A stretch of 64,000 nt of DNA from Bianquea renquensis (lineage in GTDB: Bacteria > Bacillota > Clostridia > Lachnospirales > Bianqueaceae), in assembly GCF_014384895.1 (NCBI RefSeq), contig NZ_JACRSQ010000015.1:27318-91317 (forward strand), read 5' to 3'. Positions 15,021 through 23,938 of this stretch are shown here, piece by piece (position 1 is the first letter of the stretch; each line of letters begins with the position of its first letter). The notes beneath the pieces were generated by a model that saw nothing but the letters and a program-made list of their open reading frames with translations, was not told the DNA's origin and did not search any database. The translations under genes were made by a program, and so were the position numbers.

Positions 15021-15390
15021 CGTTGAGATGATTTCCACGATGATGTATCAGCTAATGCAGGATGCAACGATAGACGAAATCATAGCCGCGGGGTTAGGTG
15101 GCTACTATACACAACATGGTAGAGCGGTGTTCCCGGCGGATGCCAATGGAGTCCCCTTTACGTCGGCATATTTCCAGTCCATGGATGATCCGGTGACCAA
15201 CTTGCATGAAGATATGGCAGCAGAACAAAAGGCGCGAACCACTTACGAACATCTGATGAACCTGACGGATGACTGCGATGTAATTGATCCTCTCCGTTTT
15301 TTGCGTCAGCGCGAGGTCGTTCATTTTCAGAGATTTGGTGAAGCGCTGGATGATGTGAATTTTCATAAGAGCATAAAAAAATGCTATTAG
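15021..15390 (+). pseudogene. cotJC: CotJC, 3' part after the intervening element
   Basis: Encodes residues 69-190 of CotJC: VEMISTMMYQL, GVPFTSAYFQSMDDPVTNLHEDMAAEQKARTTYEHLMNL and FLRQREVVHFQRFGEALDDV. Metal ligands Glu136 (AAEQKAR) and His169 (REVVHFQRFGE) complete the di-manganese site begun by the 5' part. No ribosome site precedes the first ATG (15028), so this half is not made unless the element is excised or reads through. The frame is intact over all 122 codons, which argues for selection and against decay. A strong terminator follows. Confidence 0.95.
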
Positions 15391-15451
15391 TGATCATATC
15401 GCAATCTCAAGATAAGTCCTGAGCTGGCGTTGCCACAGATTCATTTCAATG

Positions 15452-15508
15452 ACGTGCTCCATTTCAAGCGGACGGTTCGCCGTCTGCTTTAGATGGAGCA
15501 TGTTTTTA
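15452..15508 (+). terminator. Strong terminator of the cotJ operon
   Basis: An outer stem (acgtgctccat with atggagcatgt) encloses a smaller stem-loop (gcggacgg, loop TTCG, ccgtctgc), followed by TTTTTATT. It belongs to cotJC and would end the restored operon. Confidence 0.9.
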
Positions 15509-15649
15509 TTCAAACGGGCTGTGGTTGGCGATCTCATCATTCTGTTCCCAATCTGGAAATAACAAGAAAATAGTGTCAAGTGAACGGATCCCTTGTTATC
15601 ACGTAGAAAAGCAGGATACTATACGGGATTGCTCCAATTTTTTGGCTTT

Positions 15650-15678
15650 TTGACACAAATGAATTAAACTATTTATAT
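15650..15678 (+). promoter_or_regulatory. Possible promoter for the adhesin gene
   Basis: TTGACA (15650-15655), 17-bp spacer, TTATAT (15673-15678). The -35 is perfect but the -10 is poor; it lies about 110 bases before the GTG start. Confidence 0.35.
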
Positions 15679-15786
15679 GAAAGAAGAACAAAACGAAATG
15701 GATAAAATCGAGATACACGGCTAAGATGCGGTACAATAAAACTGTAAGGCGATGCAGGAAAATAAACAAAAGAGGGAGGCGACCGA

Positions 15787-18700
15787 GTGGGACATACATT
15801 CCATTGGAAGCGGCTGGTGATTGCAATATCACTGGCAATGTTCGTTCTAATTCAGCCCAAAACGAGGGCAGAGGACTGGAGTAACCGTTTAGACATGCGG
15901 GTATACGATGGCTTTATGCGGCGAGAGATCAAAACGTGGAACGGAGTAGAGGCCGGTGGAGGCAATTATAGCTGTATGTTTCTGCGCTCCGATGTACAGG
16001 GAACTATAACAGGACAGAAGTTAGAGGCGGGAACACCGGTATATTGCGTTGAGCCGGGAACAAGGATCCACAATAACGCGCAGATGACAGCAAATCCAGA
16101 TGGACCACAGAATCTCACTGAGCTGACGAATCCGACGCTAACCAACAAAGGCGATATAGAAAAAATTATAGGGCGCATCCTGTTGTATGGTGGGAACTGG
16201 CACTGGGGAGGTTGGGTGAAACCTATGGCTCAGGGGGGTGGTTTGGAGACCTATCTGGCAACCCAGGCACTGATCTGGGAGACTGTCATCGGTGAACGGG
16301 ATGATACGTTTACTCACATTGCGAAACCAACCTGGGCAGCGGCAGATTCACAGAATGCAAAAGAACTATATTCAGGCATTGAGACGTATGAGACGACTTT
16401 TCAGCAAGAGTATGCGAGAATCGAGATGGCTGTGCAGAATCACATGAAGCGTCCAAGTTTCACATACGCCACGGCGGTTGAGGCAATGGACAATACCCGC
16501 AGAGTTCAAAACAGGAGCGTGACGTTGGACGATGCAAACGGAATCGTATCAAGCTACCAATTTATAGCAACAGGTGCCCAAATCGATAGCATTGGCAACT
16601 CGTTAAAGATTACTCTCCATGAGGCAACCGATTCTGTCTTAGCGACAGGACAGAAGCAGTCGGCCGGCAATACGGAGATTCCACTTTTATGGACGACAAG
16701 CACTGCAGGCGAGAGAACACAGACATGTATCACGCCGGCGGGGACAGGCGCCGATACAGTGTCCGCCTATGTTGCCCTTCAGCTGACAACCGGGGATCTC
16801 GAAATCGAAAAGGTAACAAAAAATAATGATGGCAAACGGGATGGGTTTACCTTTGGAGTTTTTACAGATGCGGAGTGTCTTGATCAGATTGACACATTGA
16901 TCTCAGACCAGAAGGGAATTGCGGCCAAGACAGGGCTTCTACCGGGGACCTACTGGATAAAAGAAATAGGAGTTCCCCAAGAGTTTATCATCGCAAGTGA
17001 CAATCCTCAGAAAGTCGTTATCGAGGGAGAGAAAACGGCGACCGTTACGTTTCAAAATAATCGGAAGCGCGGTGAGATCATTCTCCGAAAAATCAACCGA
17101 AAACCGGAATGGGGCGAGTATTCTCTGCAAGGAGCGGTTTATGGTCTTTATGCGGCGGAGACCATACGGGATGCAAACGGCAAAACATGGTATGAGGCTG
17201 GGCAGGAAGTGGATCGGACAGCGACAGATGAAGCGGGAATAGGGAAATTTACCGATATTAGGCTAGGGCGATACTATGTGAAGGAACTGGCAGCCCCCAG
17301 GGGATACATTCTGGACACGACGCCATACGATGTGGCACTGTTGGCGGAGGATGGACAGGAAGAGATTCTGCGCAAACGGATCGATGTCTACGAACAGCCG
17401 CAGACAGGCCAAATTCTCTTATCAAAATACTCTGCCGATAGCGCCGTGACAGATGAAAACGGTTCATATTCATTAGCCGGAGCTGAATTTCGAGTCTACC
17501 GCGATGCGGAATGTACGGTTCAAGCGGATGTCATGATAACTGATGAAGAGGGAAAGGCTGTATCGGCGAATTTACCCCTCGGAACGTACTATGTGAAAGA
17601 GATTCATGCGTCACCAGGGTACCAAGTATCAGAAAAACCTTACGTTGTGAGACTTCAATACGGAGGTCAAACCGCCAATCTTGTGAAAGCGCATCTCAAT
17701 ATACCGCAAAAGCCGCAATATGGACAGATCTCCATCGTAAAGCAAGATTCAGAAACAGGCTCAGAGCCCCAGGGCGATGCTGACCTTGGGGGAGCGGTGT
17801 ATGAGATTCACTATCAGGAGCCAGATGGAGAACTGGTTGAAACGATCCAGGCGGGAGAGGGAGAGGTGATTGCCTATTCCAGCGATGCTCTTCCGCTGGG
17901 AACCTATTATGTCATCGAGAAGCAACCACCTCAAGGTTATACTTTGAATTCAGAAGCGTTGCGAGTGGAAGTGGCCTATGAAGGAGAACGGGTCGAAATA
18001 GCGCGCAAGCAGGTATGCATACAAGATCGGGTTATTCAGGGAAAGATCTCCTTGACCAAGTTTGCGGATACGGCACCGGCGGGGCAGGGGGCTGCCCGGA
18101 AACCTTTGCAGGGAGTCGTGTTCGGCATTTATCGCAAGTCTGATAATGCAGAGGTCGCGACGGTGAAGACGAATGAAATGGGATATGCACAGAGCGATTG
18201 GTTGCCATATGGGCGATACTGCGTGAGAGAGATCCAGCCGTTGGAGGGATATGGAGACATTGAAGAGTTTGATGTTGAGATCTGGGAGGATCAAAAAACC
18301 TATTATTACATTTTAGAAAATCATCCGATTCAATCTTATGTTCGAATTGAGAAGCGCGATGCAGCCACGGGAGAGGTCATTCCGGTGGCAGGCGCCAAAT
18401 TTCAGATGGTAAACGAAAAGACAGGGGAGGAAGTGCGATATAAGATCTATTATCCCACAGAACAGTGGCTTTGCGAGTTTGAGACAGATGATTCTGGAAC
18501 TTTGACACTGCCGGGTCCACTGGGATATGGGAGGTATCTCCTCTATGAAAAGAAGGCTCCAGACGGCTACATATTAAATGAAAATCCGGTTCAGTTTTCT
18601 GTTGAAACTGATATTGAGAGCCCTATCGTGGTATCCTTCTTTGACCAAGCGGCGAAAGGGGAGATTGAAGTTGTGAAAACAGGGGAGATCCTTTCGGATA

Positions 18701-20637
18701 CCTATGTGGAGAAAACAGACTACGGGTTACTGTACCACCCAATCTATGAAAAAAGGGGATTGGAAGGAGCCTCATTTGAAATAATTGCCGCTGAGGATAT
18801 TTATACACCGGATCACACAAAGCAGGTGGAAAAGGGGGAAATCGTGGACACGATAACCACAGGCGTGGATGGGAGAGCCAAATCAGGAAAACTATATCTG
18901 GGACGGTATCGAGTTCGAGAGGTCACGGCCCCTCCAGGTTTTGTTCGAGACACTGCTGTCAACACGGTGGAGCTACGGTATCAAGATCAAACGGCGGAAG
19001 TGATCACGGAGACGGTCGCGATGGAGAATAGGCGGCAGAGAGCGATTGTACAGGTACAAAAGGCCGCGGAGCAGGTCGTGTGGTGTGAGAATGGGCCTCA
19101 GTATCAGTATGGGCCGGGCGAGGGCTTTGTGTTTGGACTTTACGCGGCTCAGAACTTTTTCTCTACACAGAAAGAAACGGCTATAATCCCACAGGATTCC
19201 CTTGTCGACATTCTCATAACTGGACAGGATGGGAGCGCGAAGAGCAAGACAGATCTTCCGCTGGGCGAATATTATCTGAGAGAACTGGATGGACCTTTAG
19301 GCTATCTAGCTGCTGACACGACATACAACGTCGATGCCTCCTATCGGGGGGCGGATACATCTGAGTTTCTTGTGACTCCACGGGATGAAGAGGGGGAGAC
19401 AATGCAGATAGAAAATGAACTGATCAAAAAAAGAATTCATGTTCTCAAAGTTGAGGATGGCGGAGAGATTGGACTAGAAGGCGCGGAATACCAAGTGAGG
19501 ACTCTAGACGGGATGTTGGTTGAGACATTAAAGACAGACGAGAGGGGAAGTGCGCTGTCTACCTACCTGCCTCTCGGCGAATACGAGTTGATCGAGGTGA
19601 CGCCCCCTCCGGGTTTCGCGTTGGATTCCCAAGTTTCCCAAGTTACGTTGGACATAGAATCACCGGATAGAATCACCCTTCACAGAATCAATCATCCAAC
19701 CACATGGAAGATACAAAAGTCGGATGTCTTGACTGGAAAAGCATTGGAAGATGCCGAATTGGAGATATTGGATGAACGAGGTCGATCCCTGATGTGCCAA
19801 ACCACGGATTCAAGTGGACTTGTAGAGATCACAGGGCTCCTTCCGGGCCGGTACACATTTCGAGAGATTAGGCAACCGAATGGATATCAGCTGGATCAAG
19901 GAGTATACCATTTTTGGATCGATGAAGATGGCAGGGGGCATGGAGATTCGCTCCTTTTTAACCGGCCCGTGGAGTGGACAATTCAAAAGATGGACACATA
20001 TTCGTCAGAGCCGTTAGCCGGAGCAAGGCTCCGAATCAAAGCCATGTCCAGCGGAGAGACAATCGAAAAAGTTACGGATGCGGAGGGAAGGATTCACCTA
20101 CAGAATCTTCTGGAAGGTGTTTATACTTTTCAGGAAATCCGTCAGCCGGATGGATATCGGGTGGATCCCCGCCAATACCAGTTCGAAGTTTATGCTGATG
20201 GCAGTGTTAAGGGGGTGAAGGAGATATGGAATGAGCCAGCTGTTTGGCGGATATGGAAACAGGACCAGCAGACGGGCAAGGAATTGCAGGGAGCTAAGAT
20301 TGGGCTGTACGATAGCCATGGAGTCCAGCTGTTGACGGTGGAGACGAATGAAGAAGGGTATGTGGACTTCTCATATCTAACGCCGGGGCGGTATTATTTC
20401 TGCGAAATTGTCGCGCCACCAGACTATCAACTCAACGATGCAACATACCAATTTGAGGTGCTGGAAGACGGAACGATTCAGGGGGATTCCATCGTATTGA
20501 ATGACAGAATGGCAAATCCTAAAACAGGGGATTCCAACACCCTTGTCAGGATTGTTCTGCTGGGATTGGGGATGATGGCCTCCATAGGGGGGATCATTGC
20601 ATTGAAGATACGGTCAAGGCGGAGGTGGAAATCATAG
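15787..20637 (+). CDS. Sortase-anchored adhesin: thioester domain and 12 CnaB/SpaA repeats
   Basis: A 1,616-aa surface protein starting at GTG (gggaggcg upstream). Signal peptide about 1-28, cleaved near KTRAED. Residues about 38-210 look like a thioester domain: Cys87 in YCVEP and Gln160 in TQALIW would form the internal Cys-Gln bond that couples covalently to host ligands. From about 335 come twelve prealbumin-like CnaB repeats, each recognised by a motif of the form PLGxYYVKExxxPxGY, whose glutamate makes the isopeptide bond. The C-terminus is NPKTGDSNT, a hydrophobic helix and RSRRRWKS: a sortase signal with NPKTG in place of LPXTG. No sortase gene is nearby. Confidence 0.93.
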   Translation: MGHTFHWKRLVIAISLAMFVLIQPKTRAEDWSNRLDMRVYDGFMRREIKTWNGVEAGGGNYSCMFLRSDVQGTITGQKLEAGTPVYCVEPGTRIHNNAQMTANPDGPQNLTELTNPTLTNKGDIEKIIGRILLYGGNWHWGGWVKPMAQGGGLETYLATQALIWETVIGERDDTFTHIAKPTWAAADSQNAKELYSGIETYETTFQQEYARIEMAVQNHMKRPSFTYATAVEAMDNTRRVQNRSVTLDDANGIVSSYQFIATGAQIDSIGNSLKITLHEATDSVLATGQKQSAGNTEIPLLWTTSTAGERTQTCITPAGTGADTVSAYVALQLTTGDLEIEKVTKNNDGKRDGFTFGVFTDAECLDQIDTLISDQKGIAAKTGLLPGTYWIKEIGVPQEFIIASDNPQKVVIEGEKTATVTFQNNRKRGEIILRKINRKPEWGEYSLQGAVYGLYAAETIRDANGKTWYEAGQEVDRTATDEAGIGKFTDIRLGRYYVKELAAPRGYILDTTPYDVALLAEDGQEEILRKRIDVYEQPQTGQILLSKYSADSAVTDENGSYSLAGAEFRVYRDAECTVQADVMITDEEGKAVSANLPLGTYYVKEIHASPGYQVSEKPYVVRLQYGGQTANLVKAHLNIPQKPQYGQISIVKQDSETGSEPQGDADLGGAVYEIHYQEPDGELVETIQAGEGEVIAYSSDALPLGTYYVIEKQPPQGYTLNSEALRVEVAYEGERVEIARKQVCIQDRVIQGKISLTKFADTAPAGQGAARKPLQGVVFGIYRKSDNAEVATVKTNEMGYAQSDWLPYGRYCVREIQPLEGYGDIEEFDVEIWEDQKTYYYILENHPIQSYVRIEKRDAATGEVIPVAGAKFQMVNEKTGEEVRYKIYYPTEQWLCEFETDDSGTLTLPGPLGYGRYLLYEKKAPDGYILNENPVQFSVETDIESPIVVSFFDQAAKGEIEVVKTGEILSDTYVEKTDYGLLYHPIYEKRGLEGASFEIIAAEDIYTPDHTKQVEKGEIVDTITTGVDGRAKSGKLYLGRYRVREVTAPPGFVRDTAVNTVELRYQDQTAEVITETVAMENRRQRAIVQVQKAAEQVVWCENGPQYQYGPGEGFVFGLYAAQNFFSTQKETAIIPQDSLVDILITGQDGSAKSKTDLPLGEYYLRELDGPLGYLAADTTYNVDASYRGADTSEFLVTPRDEEGETMQIENELIKKRIHVLKVEDGGEIGLEGAEYQVRTLDGMLVETLKTDERGSALSTYLPLGEYELIEVTPPPGFALDSQVSQVTLDIESPDRITLHRINHPTTWKIQKSDVLTGKALEDAELEILDERGRSLMCQTTDSSGLVEITGLLPGRYTFREIRQPNGYQLDQGVYHFWIDEDGRGHGDSLLFNRPVEWTIQKMDTYSSEPLAGARLRIKAMSSGETIEKVTDAEGRIHLQNLLEGVYTFQEIRQPDGYRVDPRQYQFEVYADGSVKGVKEIWNEPAVWRIWKQDQQTGKELQGAKIGLYDSHGVQLLTVETNEEGYVDFSYLTPGRYYFCEIVAPPDYQLNDATYQFEVLEDGTIQGDSIVLNDRMANPKTGDSNTLVRIVLLGLGMMASIGGIIALKIRSRRRWKS

Positions 20638-20695
20638 AATAGTTCGTGTTCCGCGAGAGTATATTGTGTCTGTCTTGCGGCGGTCTCTCTGCGAT

Positions 20696-20719
20696 AAAAA
20701 ACCTGCCGGTCAGGGCAGG
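20696..20719 (-). terminator. Terminator of the corA-hutP-like minus-strand genes
   Basis: Stem cctgcc/ggcagg followed on the minus strand by six T. It lies between the convergent adhesin gene and corA. Confidence 0.75.
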
Positions 20720-20734
20720 GGAGAAGTCCAATGA

Positions 20735-21673
20735 TTAAAACATTTTACCACGTTTCATAAATAATGTGACGGCCAGCGATACGATGGCGGATATGGCGAT
20801 TACGATTAAAAACGCATAAGGACTCTGCGATAAACCAAAGGGTATCGGAACATTCATCCCGAAGAGGCTTGCTATCACAGTGGGGACTGTCATAACGATC
20901 GTAATGGCGGTTAAAGTCTTCATGACGATATTTAAATTGTTCGAGATCACGGATGCAAATGCATCCATCATACCGCTCAGAATGCCGGTATAGATATCTG
21001 CCATCTCAATGGCCTGTTTGTTCTCAATGATGACATCCTCAAGCAAATCTGTGTCTTCCGGATATTTTTTGATGACATCGTATTTCATCATCTTTTCAAG
21101 AACAACCTCATTCGAGCGCAAGGAGGTTGTGAAATAGACCAAACTCTTGGTCAGCGCAAGAAGTTGAATCAATTCTTTATTCCGCATGGATTTATGGAGT
21201 TTTGCCTCGACTTGATCACTTAACCGGTTGATCTGCCGGAGATAACGCAGAAAATACGTGGCATTTTTGTAGAGCAGCTCCAGGATGAAGCGTGTCTTCA
21301 TATGAGTATGAAAGGGTTTTAAATGCTTTAAATCTTGTAGAATCGGTACAGCTCTCGTGCAGATGGTCAGGATACGGTTGGGCTGCAAGATGATTCCTAA
21401 GGGAATTGTGGTGTACACATTGAATTCAGACGAATCGTCGATTTCAATAATCGGCACATCGACGACGATCAGAGTCGCGTTTCCATCCGACTCAATTCGG
21501 GAGCGCTCTTCCTCATCCAGGGCAGCCGTTACAGTTTCCCGTTCAATTTCAAACTCTTGACAGATCGTGTTAATCTCCATTTCAGTGGGCGCCGTCAGGT
21601 TGATCCAGCAATCAGGTTCAGGGGCAGACAGGACTGTCAATTGACCGTCGATGGTTTTTAAAATTTCCTGCAT
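20735..21673 (-). CDS. corA: CorA-family magnesium transporter
   Basis: A 312-aa protein with the usual CorA plan: a cytoplasmic N-terminal funnel domain, the long stalk helix (FILELLYKNATYFLRYLRQINRLSDQVEAKL), and two C-terminal membrane helices with the selectivity signature GMN in SLFGMNVPIPF. The tail KRGKMF is basic. CorA pentamers import Mg2+ down the membrane potential. It is preceded on the same strand by the HutP-family gene with about 33 bases between them. Confidence 0.93.
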   Translation of the reverse strand: MQEILKTIDGQLTVLSAPEPDCWINLTAPTEMEINTICQEFEIERETVTAALDEEERSRIESDGNATLIVVDVPIIEIDDSSEFNVYTTIPLGIILQPNRILTICTRAVPILQDLKHLKPFHTHMKTRFILELLYKNATYFLRYLRQINRLSDQVEAKLHKSMRNKELIQLLALTKSLVYFTTSLRSNEVVLEKMMKYDVIKKYPEDTDLLEDVIIENKQAIEMADIYTGILSGMMDAFASVISNNLNIVMKTLTAITIVMTVPTVIASLFGMNVPIPFGLSQSPYAFLIVIAISAIVSLAVTLFMKRGKMF

Positions 21674-21706
21674 AGAAGAATCCCTTCTTTCATGAGATAT
21701 CAGAAC

Positions 21707-22165
21707 TTACTGTGCCTCTTCCGGAAAAGCGGAGGTGTTCAGTTCATCTGGAGAGGGCAGAGAGCGGTGTCCAAGTCCGATGGCGATTTCATTCAGATGA
21801 AGCAGACCAATGCTTAAGAATATACAGACACTGATATGTTCCTTGTATCGTGCAATTCCGATTTTGCCGCCTACATTGAGCCCCATAGCTTTTCCTGATA
21901 CCTGCATGATTGCCTCCTTGGCAGCGCCGACAACAGCTCCATCGTGGAGATGGCAATCCTGTATGATTCCAGTCCGCTTGGAGGCGACGAGAGCGCGTTC
22001 CACAATTTTGGGGATGGACTCTAGCAGAGATCCTCCGATGTCAACGGCAACTGACTGAATCCCCTTTTTTTTCAACGCCTCAATCATCTGTTCCTCCATG
22101 GAGCGGGACGAGGTTATGGCAACTTTAATTGCAGAGCGTGCAACTTCTGTACTGTCAGATTTCAT
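21707..22165 (-). CDS. HutP family protein
   Basis: The open frame reaches 22255, but the ATG at 22165 has gaaagga at the right distance and gives 152 aa, the family length. The sequence matches HutP-like proteins: AVDIGGSLLESIPKIVERALVASKRTG, DGAVVGAAKEAIMQVSGKAMGLNVGGKIGIARYKEHISVCIFLSIGLLHLNEIAIGLGHRSL. HutP of B. subtilis is an RNA-binding antiterminator of the histidine-use operon, activated by histidine and Mg2+. No hut genes lie nearby; the neighbour is a Mg2+ transporter. Function here unknown, but metal-dependent RNA binding is possible. Confidence 0.85.
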   Translation of the reverse strand: MKSDSTEVARSAIKVAITSSRSMEEQMIEALKKKGIQSVAVDIGGSLLESIPKIVERALVASKRTGIIQDCHLHDGAVVGAAKEAIMQVSGKAMGLNVGGKIGIARYKEHISVCIFLSIGLLHLNEIAIGLGHRSLPSPDELNTSAFPEEAQ

Positions 22166-22483
22166 AGGATCATTCCTTTCGAAAAAGGTCATAAGCGAAT
22201 GCCGGATTCTCAAATCCCAATACGGGAGAATTGGAAAAACATCAAAAAAGGTCAAAATCGGGATAAAAATAGAAGATAGGCGTTGGAGCGCGTGATAAGT
22301 ATAATTTGCGCTAATTTACAACCTTTTATTTACTATATCACTTTATCTTAGAAATTGCAACTTTTTTTCAGACCAGTCTCAAGCCGGTGCGCTGTACAGC
22401 ATCATGAGGGACAGGAAAAATGGTTGCAATTTATCAAAAAATACGATACAATAAAGAAGATTTTAGCAAAAGAGGTGTAGCCT
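22166..22483. other. Divergent intergenic region, HutP-like gene and yqeG
   Basis: About 320 bases between divergent starts. It holds the yqeG promoter (22424-22452). The rest is AT-rich with no clear minus-strand promoter. Confidence 0.5.
22424..22452 (+). promoter_or_regulatory. Sigma-A-type promoter for yqeG-aroE-aroKQ
   Basis: TTGCAA (22424-22429), 17-bp spacer, TACAAT (22447-22452), about 30 bases before the yqeG start. Confidence 0.65.
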
Positions 22484-23014
22484 ATGTTCACTTGTTTTTA
22501 TCCCGACCACTATGTGGCATCCATATATGACATCCCGTATGAAGAGCTTTGGAGGAAAGGTGTTCGAGGGCTCTTTTTTGATATAGACAATACCATGGCT
22601 CCATATGATCTTCCAAGGCCGGATGCCTCGGCGATACGTCTATTTCAGGAGTTGACCAAAATGCAATTCAAAATATGCATTATGTCAAATGGGAAAAAAG
22701 CGAGAGTTGCGCTATTCAATGAAAATTTAAAGGTGCCAGCGGTCCATCGAGCAGGAAAGCCCTTTGGCTATAATCTGCGAAAATCGCTGAAGACCATGGG
22801 GCTTAAACCCGGTCAGGCGGCTATGATTGGAGATCAAGTCTTTACTGACGTATGGGCGGGTAACCGAATGGGTATGGTTAGCATTCTCGTCAGTCCGATC
22901 TCTGAGAAGGATGAGTGGATCACTAAGATTAAGCGCGGCGCAGAGAAGATCGTGTTGCGCCGGTACAGACAGTTGAACCCATCTTCAGAGCATACAACTC
23001 AAAAGAAAAAGTAG
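22484..23014 (+). CDS. yqeG: YqeG family HAD-IIIA phosphatase
   Basis: A 176-aa HAD-superfamily protein: catalytic motif I is GLFFDIDNTM (about residues 29-38), motif II IMSNGK, and GDQVFTDVWAGNRMGM is motif IV. Start ATG with gaggtg upstream. The protein has the LxxFYPDxYVxSIxDIPYxxL start typical of YqeG. In Firmicutes yqeG is found in front of aroE, as here. The physiological substrate is not settled. Confidence 0.93.
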   Translation: MFTCFYPDHYVASIYDIPYEELWRKGVRGLFFDIDNTMAPYDLPRPDASAIRLFQELTKMQFKICIMSNGKKARVALFNENLKVPAVHRAGKPFGYNLRKSLKTMGLKPGQAAMIGDQVFTDVWAGNRMGMVSILVSPISEKDEWITKIKRGAEKIVLRRYRQLNPSSEHTTQKKK

Positions 23015-23023
23015 GAGGCAGAC

Positions 23024-23938
23024 ATGAGCGATAAAGCATGTATGAGCATAGACGGCAACACGAAGCTCTTAGCGGTAGTGGGCGACCCCATTGAGCACAC
23101 CTTTTCACCTTACATCCATCAGATTTTAATCGAAGCGACAGGAGATAATTTTGCCTATGTACCGTTTCATATTACGAAGGAGCGTTTACTGCAAGGGATT
23201 CATGGCGCTTGGGCGCTGGGAATTCAGGGAATCAATGTCACGATTCCTCACAAACAGTTGGTGCGCGAGGCGCTCTATCGCATTGACCCGGAGGCCCAGC
23301 TAGTAGGAGCTGTCAATACGCTTCGATGGACGGAGTCTGGATATGAAGGTTACAATACCGATGTGACAGGCTTTCGCAAACTTTTACAGCTCAATCAAAT
23401 CCCTTTGAAGGATCAGGCGGTACTAATAATTGGCGCTGGAGGAGCGGCGCGCAGCGCGCTGACAAGCTGTCTAGTAGAAGGGGCTGCTAAAATTGGAGTT
23501 TATAATCGCACACGGGAGCGCGCGCAGGATATGATTGATAAGTTTGTCGTGCGCGCTCAAAAATATGGAGCGTATCCGATCCCCCCAATCTCTTCAATCT
23601 CAGAGGAAGAGCTTTACAAGGGGGAATACTCTGTGGTGTTGCAGACAACCTCTGTTGGAATGTATCCCAATGTTGATGGAATCCCGGTAGACGATCCTCA
23701 CTTTTTTGATCAAGTATGCCATGTGGCGGATATGGTGTTTAACCCGGAATCAACGAAATTTGTCAATATGGCAAGGGAACGAGGGATCCCCGCGGTCGGC
23801 GGTTTGTCAATGCTATTTTACCAGGGGGCAAAATCATACGAAATCTGGACTCAGAGACAATTCTCGGAAGGTGAATTGGAAACCATGCATGAAAAATTTC
23901 TTGCCTGGGCGAGGAGGCATTTTCACTATGGCCAGTAA
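23024..23938 (+). CDS. aroE: Shikimate dehydrogenase
   Basis: A 304-aa NADP-dependent shikimate dehydrogenase. Catalytic lysine and substrate binding are in NVTIPHKQLV, the cofactor loop is GAGGAARSAL, and NTDVTGF and MVFNPESTKFVNMA complete the family signature. It starts with taggaggc upstream and overlaps the following aroK-aroQ gene by 11 bases. Together these make three consecutive-type steps of the shikimate pathway in two polypeptides. Confidence 0.95.
   Translation: MSDKACMSIDGNTKLLAVVGDPIEHTFSPYIHQILIEATGDNFAYVPFHITKERLLQGIHGAWALGIQGINVTIPHKQLVREALYRIDPEAQLVGAVNTLRWTESGYEGYNTDVTGFRKLLQLNQIPLKDQAVLIIGAGGAARSALTSCLVEGAAKIGVYNRTRERAQDMIDKFVVRAQKYGAYPIPPISSISEEELYKGEYSVVLQTTSVGMYPNVDGIPVDDPHFFDQVCHVADMVFNPESTKFVNMARERGIPAVGGLSMLFYQGAKSYEIWTQRQFSEGELETMHEKFLAWARRHFHYGQ

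Larger units (their letters stand above)
15391..15786. other. Intergenic region between cotJC and the adhesin
   Basis: Holds the cotJ operon terminator and the presumed promoter and leader of the adhesin gene. No open frame with coding features was seen. Confidence 0.6.
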
